A program made the translations under genes and the position numbers. Below the pieces are notes generated by a model that was not told where the DNA came from, made no database searches, and was given only the letters and a program-made list of their open reading frames with translations. This document shows positions 5,892-12,267 of a stretch of DNA of 27,822 nt, in pieces. This DNA comes from DAOUBF01 sp034432795 (GTDB lineage Bacteria > Chloroflexota > Anaerolineae > DSLN01). The stretch is taken from assembly GCA_034432795.1 (NCBI GenBank), contig DAOUBF010000033.1, positions 1-27,822 of the forward strand, given 5' to 3'. The first letter of the stretch is position 1, and every line of letters begins with the position of its first letter.

Positions 5892-6158
5892 ATGGCAAAG
5901 GAAATTATCTTTCTGGTGGAAGAATCTCCAGAAGTGTGGATACGAAGCCAGGGCCTTAGGCTACTCCATCTTTATAGAGGCAGATACGATCTAAAGCGGA
6001 TGGCCCAAGATGCCGTGCGGTGTCATTTTGAAGAAGCGAACAAACCCGATCTCATCCGGCTGCACGTACTGAAAGCAGTAAATTTACCGCAGAGAGCGCT
6101 GAGCGCGCAGAGAATTTTTATTTATAAATCTCTGCGTTCTCCGTGTGCTCTGCGGTGA
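5892..6158 (+). pseudogene. HicB-like antitoxin relic with two compensating frameshifts
   Basis: The start (MAKEIIFLVEESPE) and the later part (MAQDAVRCHFEEANKPDLIRLH) look like small HicB-like antitoxins of about 70 aa. The middle, read in the gene's own frame from about 5934, is unlike the family (VWIRSQGLRLLHLYRG). The +1 frame from 5938 to 5991 reads GYEARALGYSIFIEADTI, which is what the family has there. So about one base was gained near 5934-5937 and the frame was restored by a loss near 5990. The natural C-terminus is replaced by translation through the hairpin repeat at 6085-6158. No toxin gene follows. A good ribosome site (GGAAGAGG, 5876-5883) remains. Decay is likeliest; a sequence error is possible. 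Confidence 0.65.
6085..6158. repeat. Large imperfect hairpin repeat between convergent genes
   Basis: Left arm ACCGCAGAG...GCAGAGA and right arm TCTCTGC...CTCTGCGGT pair at both ends of the stem, with a mismatched middle and an A/T-only loop (TTTTTATTTATAAA). It lies between the antitoxin relic and the end of holA and may stop transcription from both sides. A related but shorter element occurs at 16944-17007. Confidence 0.65.
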
Positions 6159-6188
6159 AAGTGGAGGAGGGTGAGAAGCGCGCAGAGC

Positions 6189-7199
6189 CTACGCCAGCCC
6201 CGCCACCAGCAAATCCAGCGCCAGCACCCCCTCCATCTCCCCGGTCTTAATGGCGACGTCAATCTCCAGCAGGCGACGGTAAATGGCCTCAAGCTGCTCC
6301 AGACTGAAATTCCGCGCCTGCCGCACCAGCTTCTCAGCGACAAAAGGTTGCACGCCCAGCTCTTTGGCGATGTCTGGTGGGCGCCGGCCCTGCTCCACCA
6401 GTTCTTTCGTTTGGATAAGCAGCCGGAACTGGCGGGCAATCATGCTCAATAGCTCCAGCGGGTGCTTGCCGCCATCCAGCAAGCGGTGCATCAGCCGCGC
6501 CGCCACCTCGCCCCGCCGCTGGCCCAGCGCATCCACCATCTGGAAGATGTTCGCCTCGCCAGCGTAAGGCGTCAACAGCTTCACATCCGCCTCACCCACC
6601 GGGCGACTGCCCCCCACATAGGTAACCAACTTCCTGACCTCGCCATCCAGCAGGCGCAGGTCCTCGCCCACCGATTCAGCCAGGAGTTGCGCGGCTGGGA
6701 ACGACATGGCTCCGCCGTGCTTCCGGGCGCGGGCGATGATCCAGTCAATTAAGGCATCGCCCCTGGGAGGGTCAAAGGCTTTGACGATGCCGCGCTTGGG
6801 GTCCGACTTTGCCAGCAGCAGCACCGGGTGGTTCTCGCGTATCCGCTTTGGCTCTACAAACACCAGCCGCGTCGTGTCCGGCATCTGGGGCAGGTAGGTG
6901 ACCAACTCTTCAATGATCTTGCGGCTGCTTGGGGCTGGCTCGTCCCCGGCCTCCTGATCCTGGCCCCCACCCCGCCGCGAGGCCAGGTGGGTCAACCAGC
7001 CCTCCACGATGACCAGGCGCACATCCGCCAGGAAGGGGATGGAATCGCAGGCGTGGCGCAATTCCCCCAGCGTGACCGTCCGGCCATCAAACACGCTGGT
7101 ATTCAGTGCGACAAGCGACGGATCGCCGAGCCGGGCCTTAAACGCGGCCAACTGCTCCCGCTGACTGAATTCGTCCTCACCGTGGAAAACGTAGAACAC
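6189..7199 (-). CDS. holA: DNA polymerase III delta subunit
   Basis: HolA is the clamp-loader subunit that opens the beta sliding clamp during replication. The 336-aa length fits the family. The start MFYVFHGEDEFSQREQL is the usual N-terminal strand with the degenerate P-loop region of delta. SIPFLADVRLVIVEGWL matches the conserved PFLAEKRLVIV region. The middle has LLAESVGEDLRLLDGEVRKLVTYVG, and the C-terminal collar domain has NIFQMVDALGQRRGEVAARLMHRLLDGGKHPLELLSMIARQFRLLIQ, also typical. The order and spacing of these blocks make the call firm. It lies 32 bp after the DUF6391 gene and may be read from the same leftward transcript, although holA usually needs constant low expression. Confidence 0.93.
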   Translation of the reverse strand: MFYVFHGEDEFSQREQLAAFKARLGDPSLVALNTSVFDGRTVTLGELRHACDSIPFLADVRLVIVEGWLTHLASRRGGGQDQEAGDEPAPSSRKIIEELVTYLPQMPDTTRLVFVEPKRIRENHPVLLLAKSDPKRGIVKAFDPPRGDALIDWIIARARKHGGAMSFPAAQLLAESVGEDLRLLDGEVRKLVTYVGGSRPVGEADVKLLTPYAGEANIFQMVDALGQRRGEVAARLMHRLLDGGKHPLELLSMIARQFRLLIQTKELVEQGRRPPDIAKELGVQPFVAEKLVRQARNFSLEQLEAIYRRLLEIDVAIKTGEMEGVLALDLLVAGLA

Positions 7200-7231
7200 G
7201 GATGCTTCGGGCGGCTAGAAACCCGGTTTCT

Positions 7232-7750
7232 TCAACTGCTGATCGTATCTACACGATGGATCGTCAGCCGCCCCCGACTGACCGGGCGAACACCCGTGAC
7301 GCGCAGGTCGCCTAGGTCGGCCAGGGTGGTGATATGCGCCTGGGCAGCGGCGCCCAGGGGTTGGGCCGCGATCAGCGCCGCGGCAGTCGTCAGGAAAAGC
7401 GTCGGCAGGCGATCCAACGCGTTACGCCCGCGCCGGTTCACCCCCATGACCGTGAACGCGGCCAGCCCGGACATCATCACCGAGGTCACCAGGTTCGTGC
7501 CGCAATTCGGATGGATCGCCAGATCGCTTTCGCCCGCTTTCAGGCGGGCCAGCGCCTCCCCGACGGCACTGGTCACCTCCTCGGTAGAGACCTGACCGTA
7601 AATGTAAAACCCAGAGGCCGTTGAGCGCCCCGCCAGGGGCAGACCCCGTCGGCGGCTGCTCAGCACATGGATCGTCGCATGTTCCAGCGCGTGGTTGCGC
7701 CGGATACGCTTGATAATCGGGGTGTCCAGAACCGCTTCCAAAAGCCTCAT
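7232..7750 (-). CDS. DUF6391-type membrane protein
   Basis: The 172-aa product carries NHALEHATIHVL at residues 19-30, the His/Glu-rich motif by which I recognise the DUF6391 family of Chloroflexota and cyanobacteria. After a soluble domain (GLPLAGRSTASGFYIYGQVSTEEV and a HPNCGTN motif near 80) come two hydrophobic segments, roughly 86-104 and 113-136. The C-terminus is soluble and ends in HRVDTISS. The His-Glu-His arrangement could bind metal, but no function is established to my knowledge. It lies 42 bp after the sortase and 32 bp before holA. Confidence 0.7.
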   Translation of the reverse strand: MRLLEAVLDTPIIKRIRRNHALEHATIHVLSSRRRGLPLAGRSTASGFYIYGQVSTEEVTSAVGEALARLKAGESDLAIHPNCGTNLVTSVMMSGLAAFTVMGVNRRGRNALDRLPTLFLTTAAALIAAQPLGAAAQAHITTLADLGDLRVTGVRPVSRGRLTIHRVDTISS

Positions 7751-7792
7751 GCGCTATAGGTTCCTTTCGCCATTCCAAAAAACTGCACCGAC

Positions 7793-8614
7793 CTATGGCT
7801 CTCCTCTTTGATCACTCTGCGGCGCGGGGCGTGCCACCACAATCAGGCGGTGGGTGTTGCTCGTGTAGGGCCAGCAGGTCACCAGCGTCAGGCGCTCGTC
7901 CGCTGTCGGCTGGATCCATCGCGCGTTTTTCAGGCGCACCGCCAGTGGCTGCCCCTTCTCCAGCAAAATATGGCGTTCGCTTACGATGTAGTTGTAGCTT
8001 TGCTCACCGACATACACAGTGATGACATCCCCTGGCTTCAGGTTTACCAGGTAGCGAAAGACCTGACCGTTGATATTGTGGTGGCCGTTCAGGACGATGT
8101 TGCCCCCCTGGCCGGGCACAGCGGAGCTTTCGTGCCAGCCCACAACGTAGCCATCCGGCACCTGCCATTGCAGGGTCGTCTGCCCGCCCTGGGTGACCGC
8201 CACCACCCCCACCGGCTGCACCGGCGCATCCAGCCCGATGGCCGGGATGACCAGCCGCGTCGGCGCAGCGGGACCCGGCGGCTGAAGGTTATGGGAAAGA
8301 GATGGTGCAGCGGGCGCTGGCCTCCCCTCCCCGCTCGCTGAACCCCGTTCGCCGGGCAGCCTGGTTTCCGGCAAGATGATAAGCGGTGCGGCCTCAGCCT
8401 GGGGCGCAAGGGCCGGCCCAGCAGGCGCTGCTTGCTGCGGAAGCGCCCCCCTGCCAATGACAACCGGCTCTGGGCCGAAATCGGGGGGAGGCGTAGCCAG
8501 CGCGAACGTCTGCCCTGCTGAGACGAGCGAAAGGATCAGCAGCCAGGCCCCCAGCCACATCAGCACCTGGGCCGTCAGCCGGATAGCCCCCTGTCGTGAA
8601 GCCAGTGCGTGCAT
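7793..8614 (-). CDS. Sortase
   Basis: Sortases are membrane-bound cysteine transpeptidases that link or polymerise surface proteins. The 273-aa protein has one N-terminal transmembrane helix (about 13-35), a Pro/Ala-rich spacer (about 40-118), and a C-terminal sortase beta-barrel (119-262). Catalytic residues are visible: His178 in LNGHHN, Cys247 in TLVTCWP and Arg256 in NTHRLIVVAR. The TLxTCWP form is common in sortases outside the class A and B types; I would not assign a class. No LPXTG-like substrate is encoded in the window. It lies 90 bp after the Lgt-like gene and may be a separate unit. Confidence 0.9.
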   Translation of the reverse strand: MHALASRQGAIRLTAQVLMWLGAWLLILSLVSAGQTFALATPPPDFGPEPVVIGRGALPQQAAPAGPALAPQAEAAPLIILPETRLPGERGSASGEGRPAPAAPSLSHNLQPPGPAAPTRLVIPAIGLDAPVQPVGVVAVTQGGQTTLQWQVPDGYVVGWHESSAVPGQGGNIVLNGHHNINGQVFRYLVNLKPGDVITVYVGEQSYNYIVSERHILLEKGQPLAVRLKNARWIQPTADERLTLVTCWPYTSNTHRLIVVARPAPQSDQRGEP

Positions 8615-8704
8615 CTACACCATTATACCCCCGCGGCGAGGGCCTGCCAAGCAGACGGGAGAGGGAAGACAGGAGACGGACGTGCAGCGCGAGGGTCGCG
8701 CTGA

Positions 8705-9493
8705 TCAGTCGCTTTCGCCGTTCGGAGCATGGCGGCGCCGTGCCCCTACAAGCCCAGGCTGGGGCGCGACCGCTTCGCCCGCCCGCCGCGCCATGATCAC
8801 CAGCGCAACGACAAGAGCCGCCAGGCCGAGGACCTGCGCGCCGCGCAGCCCGCCCGGCAAAAGCCAGCTATCCGCGCGGAAGGCCTCCAGGAACAGCCGC
8901 GCCCCGCCATACAGCGCCACGAAGAACAGAAAGACCTGGCCGGGATACGCCTGGCGCTGCCGCACCCACCCCAAGACCGCCAGAATGACCAGCGCGGCCA
9001 AAAACTCATACACCTGCGTGGGGTGACGGCGCGCCCCCCATAACAGGATCGCCCAGGGCACGTCCGCCGGACGCCCATAGCTCGTCCCGCCCAGGAGCGC
9101 AGCGATGTTCCACAGGGCCAGCCCGACAGCCAGCGCCGGGGCCAGAGCGTCCAGCAACGGCAGCCAAGGCAGCCGCCGCCGCAGGACGAAGGCCGCACCC
9201 GCAAGCACCCCCACCACCGCACCGGGGAGCGGGGCGAAGCTGCCCAGGTCAAGCGAGAGGATGTCCGCCGGATTGGCCAGGTAAGCGGGGAGATGGAGCA
9301 AGATGTAGATCACCCGTGCGCTGAGGAGGCCCACGACCAGGGTCACAAACCCGGCATTGTACACCGCGTCGTCGTCCAGCCCAAGCCGCCTGGCCTCTCG
9401 CGCCGCCAGCCAGAGCACTACCCAGACCGCGATCAGCATCACCAGGCCAGGCGTCTGGATTGCCAGGCCACCGATCTGCACGACGGGGAGCAT
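8705..9493 (-). CDS. Lgt-like membrane protein missing key catalytic residues
   Basis: The 262-aa polytopic protein aligns with prolipoprotein diacylglyceryl transferase, which attaches lipid to lipoprotein precursors. Shared features are SYGRP (138-142), HPTQVYE (157-163) and GARLFLEAFR (197-206, with Arg199 and Glu203). Two residues essential in E. coli Lgt appear changed. His103 of the SFHGGLIG motif is replaced (here SFAPLPGAVVG), and Arg143 of GRxGN is replaced (here ALWN, with the Asn kept). So this is probably a paralogue with altered or lost transferase activity. It overlaps the TlpA-type gene by one base (TGATG), which suggests a joint task at the membrane. The gene name lgt is withheld for these reasons. 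Confidence 0.75.
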   Translation of the reverse strand: MLPVVQIGGLAIQTPGLVMLIAVWVVLWLAAREARRLGLDDDAVYNAGFVTLVVGLLSARVIYILLHLPAYLANPADILSLDLGSFAPLPGAVVGVLAGAAFVLRRRLPWLPLLDALAPALAVGLALWNIAALLGGTSYGRPADVPWAILLWGARRHPTQVYEFLAALVILAVLGWVRQRQAYPGQVFLFFVALYGGARLFLEAFRADSWLLPGGLRGAQVLGLAALVVALVIMARRAGEAVAPQPGLVGARRRHAPNGESD

Positions 9494-10032
9494 CAGTCTT
9501 TGAGCACCTGCTGCAAGCGTTCCTCTAATACAGCGGCCGTCATCGGGCCGCTGAAGATACTGCGGATGACGCCCGCCCGGTCCACGAAGAAGGTCGTCGG
9601 CAGGGCATAAACCTGGTACAACGTACTTACTTTGCCATCCACATCCAGCGGTAGCGGATAGGTCAGGCCATACCTGGCAGCGAAATCGGCCACGATAGGC
9701 TCCGGCTCCGCCGAATCTACGCCCAGGAAGACGATCTCACCCGTATAGCGGACGGAGGCGCCCTGGATATGGGGGATCTCGGCGCGGCAGGGCGGGCACC
9801 AGGTCGCCCAGAAGTTGATCATCACCGGCCGGCCACGCAGGGCACTCAAAGTGATGGTTACGCCTTCTGTCGTGCGCAGGCTGAAGTCGGGCGCGGGATG
9901 GCCCACCTGAGGCGCAGGCGGCAGGTTGCCGGGGTTCGCCTCCTCCGGCGGCACGCGCGAAACAAGCGTCCAGGCCCCGCCCAGCACGACCACAGCCAGA
10001 ATAAGCACAGTCCATTCAAACTGGCTGCGCAT
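9493..10032 (-). CDS. TlpA/ResA-type membrane-anchored thioredoxin
   Basis: Such proteins reduce or exchange disulphides outside the membrane, often in cytochrome maturation or stress defence. The 179-aa protein has an uncleaved N-terminal anchor (about 8-24), then GHPAPDFSL (44-52), the redox motif WCPPC (Cys79 and Cys82) and the cis-proline loop ALPTTFFVD (143-151, cis-Pro145). The insertion between the active site and the cis-Pro is typical of TlpA/ResA/CcmG. It overlaps the Lgt-like gene by one base and follows a 7-TM protein gene, so it is part of the leftward membrane cluster. No cytochrome c biogenesis gene is present in the window. Confidence 0.9.
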   Translation of the reverse strand: MRSQFEWTVLILAVVVLGGAWTLVSRVPPEEANPGNLPPAPQVGHPAPDFSLRTTEGVTITLSALRGRPVMINFWATWCPPCRAEIPHIQGASVRYTGEIVFLGVDSAEPEPIVADFAARYGLTYPLPLDVDGKVSTLYQVYALPTTFFVDRAGVIRSIFSGPMTAAVLEERLQQVLKD

Positions 10033-10119
10033 GGCATATCCTCCTGCGCCTGGATTCTACCGCAGGATCAACACAAGGCAAGTAAGCTGCCTTCCACAGG
10101 AGCGCGGCGTGCGGCCTCT

Positions 10120-10848
10120 CTACGCCCGCGCCCGTTGAGTGGCGGGTTGCGGCGCGCCCGATACCGCCAGCCAGAAGCCGGCGAAGATCAGGCCCGCGCC
10201 GAGAAGTTGAGATAGGGGCAGGAACTCCGGCCCGCCCAGCCGCGCCAGCGTGCCCCCCAGCGCGTTGGACAGGCCGCCCGCTGCGATCAGCACGTTGCCC
10301 AAGACGCGATTGGGCAGGATCTGCTTGCGCAGGAAGAGCCAACCGGAATAGATAGCCCCACCCACCAGCCCGACCGTGCCGTAAATATTGAACAGCACAG
10401 TCAGCCTGCGTACCACGCCTTCCGGTGTGTCACTGGGAGGGAGCACCCTGGCATAGTTGGTGATCCAGTTGGGCAGGGTGAAGTTGCCCCCACCGGGGTC
10501 CAGGGGCACCCGCAACACCAGGACGAGCGCGACCAGCGAGGCGACGGTCAACACGCCCAGCAGGGTCATGGCGATACGCCCCCGCCGCACCAACAGATGG
10601 ATCGTCCCCTGGCCCAGCCAGGCCGCGACGATCATCGCGCCCGCCCAGTACCACAGGCGAAAGAAGAGCGCATTCCACCCCTGGAAAAGAACCGCCTGGG
10701 CCAGCGTGCTCAGGCTGTAAAGCACCAGCCCGATCCCCCAGACGAGCAGGTGCATCCCACCGCGCTCGCGGTAGCGGTTCAGGACGACAACGCTGAAGAT
10801 GCCAGAGACCACAGCAGCCAGCAGGGAGAGCAGAAAGTTCACAGGCAT
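10120..10848 (-). CDS. Seven-helix integral membrane protein, unknown function
   Basis: The 242-aa product has about seven hydrophobic segments: FLLSLLAAVVSGIFSVVVL, LLVWGIGLVLYSLSTLAQAVLF, FFRLWYWAGAMIVAAWLGQG, IAMTLLGVLTVASLVALVLVL, LFNIYGTVGLVGGAIYSGWLF, VLGNVLIAAGGLSNALGG and LLGAGLIFAGFWLAVSG. A longer external loop (DPGGGNFTLPNWITNYARVLPPSDTP) joins helices 4 and 5. I recognise no named family; the topology resembles 7TM sensor input modules but no signalling domain is attached. It follows the 63-aa membrane protein after 13 bp and precedes the TlpA-type gene by 87 bp. Confidence 0.75.
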   Translation of the reverse strand: MPVNFLLSLLAAVVSGIFSVVVLNRYRERGGMHLLVWGIGLVLYSLSTLAQAVLFQGWNALFFRLWYWAGAMIVAAWLGQGTIHLLVRRGRIAMTLLGVLTVASLVALVLVLRVPLDPGGGNFTLPNWITNYARVLPPSDTPEGVVRRLTVLFNIYGTVGLVGGAIYSGWLFLRKQILPNRVLGNVLIAAGGLSNALGGTLARLGGPEFLPLSQLLGAGLIFAGFWLAVSGAPQPATQRARA

Positions 10849-10861
10849 GAAAAGCTCCTGA

Positions 10862-11053
10862 CTAGAAATGAATGACCCCGGCGACGCCCAACAGTGCGAC
10901 GATCAGCGTCAGCAATGTCACTACGCCGATCAAGATCAGCGCAGCCGGGACGATCTTCTCGTAAAAGAACGTCCTGGGGACACGCGGCACCGGCGCCCGG
11001 CGTGGGCGGGCCGGCTCACGGACCTCAGGCACACTGGAATGGGTGACCTTCAT
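10862..11053 (-). CDS. Small single-helix membrane protein
   Basis: The 63-aa product has a basic Pro/Arg-rich N-terminal half (REPARPRRAPVPRVPRTF) and one C-terminal helix (AALILIGVVTLLTLIVALLGVAGVI), so it is probably a cytoplasm-in anchor with the basic part inside. The start overlaps the stop of the MerR-like gene (TGATG), and the 7-TM gene follows after 13 bp. This points to a translated small subunit of the same membrane unit. Family not recognised. Confidence 0.65.
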   Translation of the reverse strand: MKVTHSSVPEVREPARPRRAPVPRVPRTFFYEKIVPAALILIGVVTLLTLIVALLGVAGVIHF

Positions 11054-11703
11054 CAGGGGACATCCTCGTGGGTATAGGCCCGGATCAGGGTCAGGAGAAC
11101 CTCATTGGTAAACGCATTGACCTGGCGCAACGTCTCGCCCCAGTTGCACATCGGGCGTGACTCAAAGGCCTCCGCCATCTCAATCACGCTCTCGGCGAGA
11201 GCATCGCGGAAGAACAGGAAGGCGCGCACCGCCTCCTCCAATGTCAGCCCCTGAGAGCGGCTGAATTCACCGTAGTTCTGGCCACAGGTGCGCGCCTCAT
11301 CCAGGAGCACCTCCCGGTCCGCCGGGCTGCTCACATAGCGCAGCAGTGCCCCCAGCAGGCGGCGACCTATGGCCCGGTGCTGTTCACGCGCGGCCTCGCT
11401 GAGTTGGCGATACCAGAGGGCTGTTGCCAGGCTGCCCTCGCTCACACCCAGGCGCGCCCGTCCTAAGGCGCTATACACAACGGCCTGGAGGCTGGATTGG
11501 CCCTGCGGTGGGCTTCCGGCGATCAGAACGGCCTCCAGGTCGGAGCGGCGGAAGCGCCGGTGGCCGCCTGGCGTGCGCTGCACAGGCACCTTCCCCTGAT
11601 CGGCCCACAGGCGCAACGTCCCTGGATGCACCCCCAGGAAGGCCGCAGCCCGGCTCAGGCTAAGCCACGTCTCGGCGACTGCAGGGGCGTGTTGCGGTCC
11701 CAT
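11053..11703 (-). CDS. MerR/excisionase-type transcriptional regulator
   Basis: The 216-aa protein has an N-terminal winged helix-turn-helix of the MerR type: LSLSRAAAFLGVHPGTLRLWADQGKVP, then the wing QRTPGGHRRFRRSDLEAVL (about 15-60). The C-terminal 150 residues are predicted helical (for example AIGRRLLGALLRYVSSPADREVLLDEARTCGQNYGEFSRSQG) and may sense a signal or dimerise; no cofactor motif is evident. The frame is open to 11763, but that TTG is the -35 box, so the ATG at 11703 is the start. A strong promoter lies just upstream, and the stop overlaps the next gene, so it probably controls the membrane cluster that follows. The inverted repeat ATTCT-AC-AGAAT over its -10 box could be its own operator. 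Confidence 0.8.
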   Translation of the reverse strand: MGPQHAPAVAETWLSLSRAAAFLGVHPGTLRLWADQGKVPVQRTPGGHRRFRRSDLEAVLIAGSPPQGQSSLQAVVYSALGRARLGVSEGSLATALWYRQLSEAAREQHRAIGRRLLGALLRYVSSPADREVLLDEARTCGQNYGEFSRSQGLTLEEAVRAFLFFRDALAESVIEMAEAFESRPMCNWGETLRQVNAFTNEVLLTLIRAYTHEDVP

Positions 11704-11734
11704 CGTGATGCCAAATCTACCTAATCTTATCAAA

Positions 11735-11763
11735 ATTCTACAGAATATTAAGGACTCTGTCAA
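11735..11763 (-). promoter_or_regulatory. Promoter of the MerR-like regulator and membrane cluster
   Basis: On the minus strand TTGACA (11763-11758), a 17-base spacer and TAGAAT (11740-11735) give a near-consensus sigma70 promoter. The predicted start is near 11728, leaving a 25-nt leader before the ATG at 11703. The -10 box lies in the inverted repeat ATTCTACAGAAT (11735-11746), a candidate operator. The mobile element at 11773-12034 and its target duplication begin five bases upstream of the -35. Confidence 0.8.
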
Positions 11764-11772
11764 GCCTATCTC

Positions 11773-12034
11773 ATTGAGATCCTACCTAAATCCGTCAGGC
11801 ACGGCTCACGCGCTATGTTGGGCCGGGAAGCCCATGGAACTCTACGCCACGTCAGCGTGAATGGAGGCTCTCTGCGCGTGGAATGCCGTAATAGTAGCGC
11901 GTCGTAGGCGGGGTTTCCCTCCCCGGCGTAGGGCAGGTTTCCATACCTGCCGCTCTTTGGCGGCTATGGAAAGCCGCCCTACAGGCTATTCTATCCCGCC
12001 TCGCTCATCTTGCCATTTATGAGAGGATCTCAAT
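11773..12034. mobile_element. 262-bp MITE-like element with TIRs and 5-bp target duplication
   Basis: The ends are perfect 11-bp inverted repeats: ATTGAGATCCT (11773-11783) and AGGATCTCAAT (12024-12034). Directly outside both ends stands ATCTC (11768-11772 and 12035-12039), as expected for a target-site duplication. Inside lie the 76-bp block shared with 709-784, a GC-rich hairpin near 11904-11927 and paired-hairpin copy B (11928-11982). No transposase frame is present, so it would depend on an enzyme acting in trans. The family is unknown to me. The whole region from 11704 to 12135 holds no gene other than this element and the flanking promoters. Confidence 0.78.
11928..11982 (+). repeat. 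Paired-hairpin intergenic repeat, copy B
   Basis: The copy has GTAGGGCAGGTTTCC, hairpin GGCAGGT-TTCCAT-ACCTGCC, then GCTCTTT, hairpin GGCGGCT-ATGGAA-AGCCGCC and CCCTAC. It is the shortest full copy, lacking the 10-11 bases between the two hairpins seen in copies A and C. It lies inside the MITE-like element. Relative to the nearest downstream promoter (leftward, 11735-11763) it has the same orientation as copy A has to the lexA promoter. Confidence 0.8.
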
Positions 12035-12052
12035 ATCTCAAGCTGCGTTTCG

Positions 12053-12082
12053 TTGCCCACATCCGACTTGTCATATTAGAAT
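12053..12082 (+). promoter_or_regulatory. Candidate promoter of the small antitoxin gene
   Basis: TTGCCC (12053-12058), an 18-bp spacer and TAGAAT (12077-12082) form a moderate sigma70 match. It lies 53 bp before the ATG at 12136 and just right of the mobile element. Confidence 0.4.
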
Positions 12083-12135
12083 ACCAGTGGTTCAAGCAAA
12101 GTGCAACTGAAACGGGGGCGAAATAAGGAGGCCCA

Positions 12136-12267
12136 ATGACAGGGCAAGACGCCACATTGGAACAATTGATCAAGGAATTACCGCCAGATGTCCAGCGGGA
12201 AGTAGAGGACTTCGTGCGGTTCCTGCTGGAAAAGCGGGTCAGAAAGCCCCGATGTGGTTCAACTTAG
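12136..12267 (+). CDS. Short DUF2281-like antitoxin, probably truncated
   Basis: The frame MTGQDATLEQLIKELPPDVQ then REVEDFVRFLLEKRVRKPRC gives 43 aa. The LPPDVQREVEDFVRFLLEK core is the usual helix pair of DUF2281-type proteins, which are antitoxin-like and often paired with PIN toxins. Family members usually run about 30 residues further, so the C-terminal toxin-binding part seems lost. The ribosome site AAGGAGG (12125-12131) stands 4 bp before the ATG. No toxin follows: the stop overlaps, on the opposite strand, the stop of the molybdenum hydroxylase gene. It may be an orphan antitoxin or a decaying remnant. Confidence 0.65.
   Translation: MTGQDATLEQLIKELPPDVQREVEDFVRFLLEKRVRKPRCGST

Noticed and set aside
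11704..11763. TTG start at 11763 for the MerR-like regulator
   Set aside because: That codon is the start of the TTGACA -35 box, and the added residues lie in the promoter and leader.
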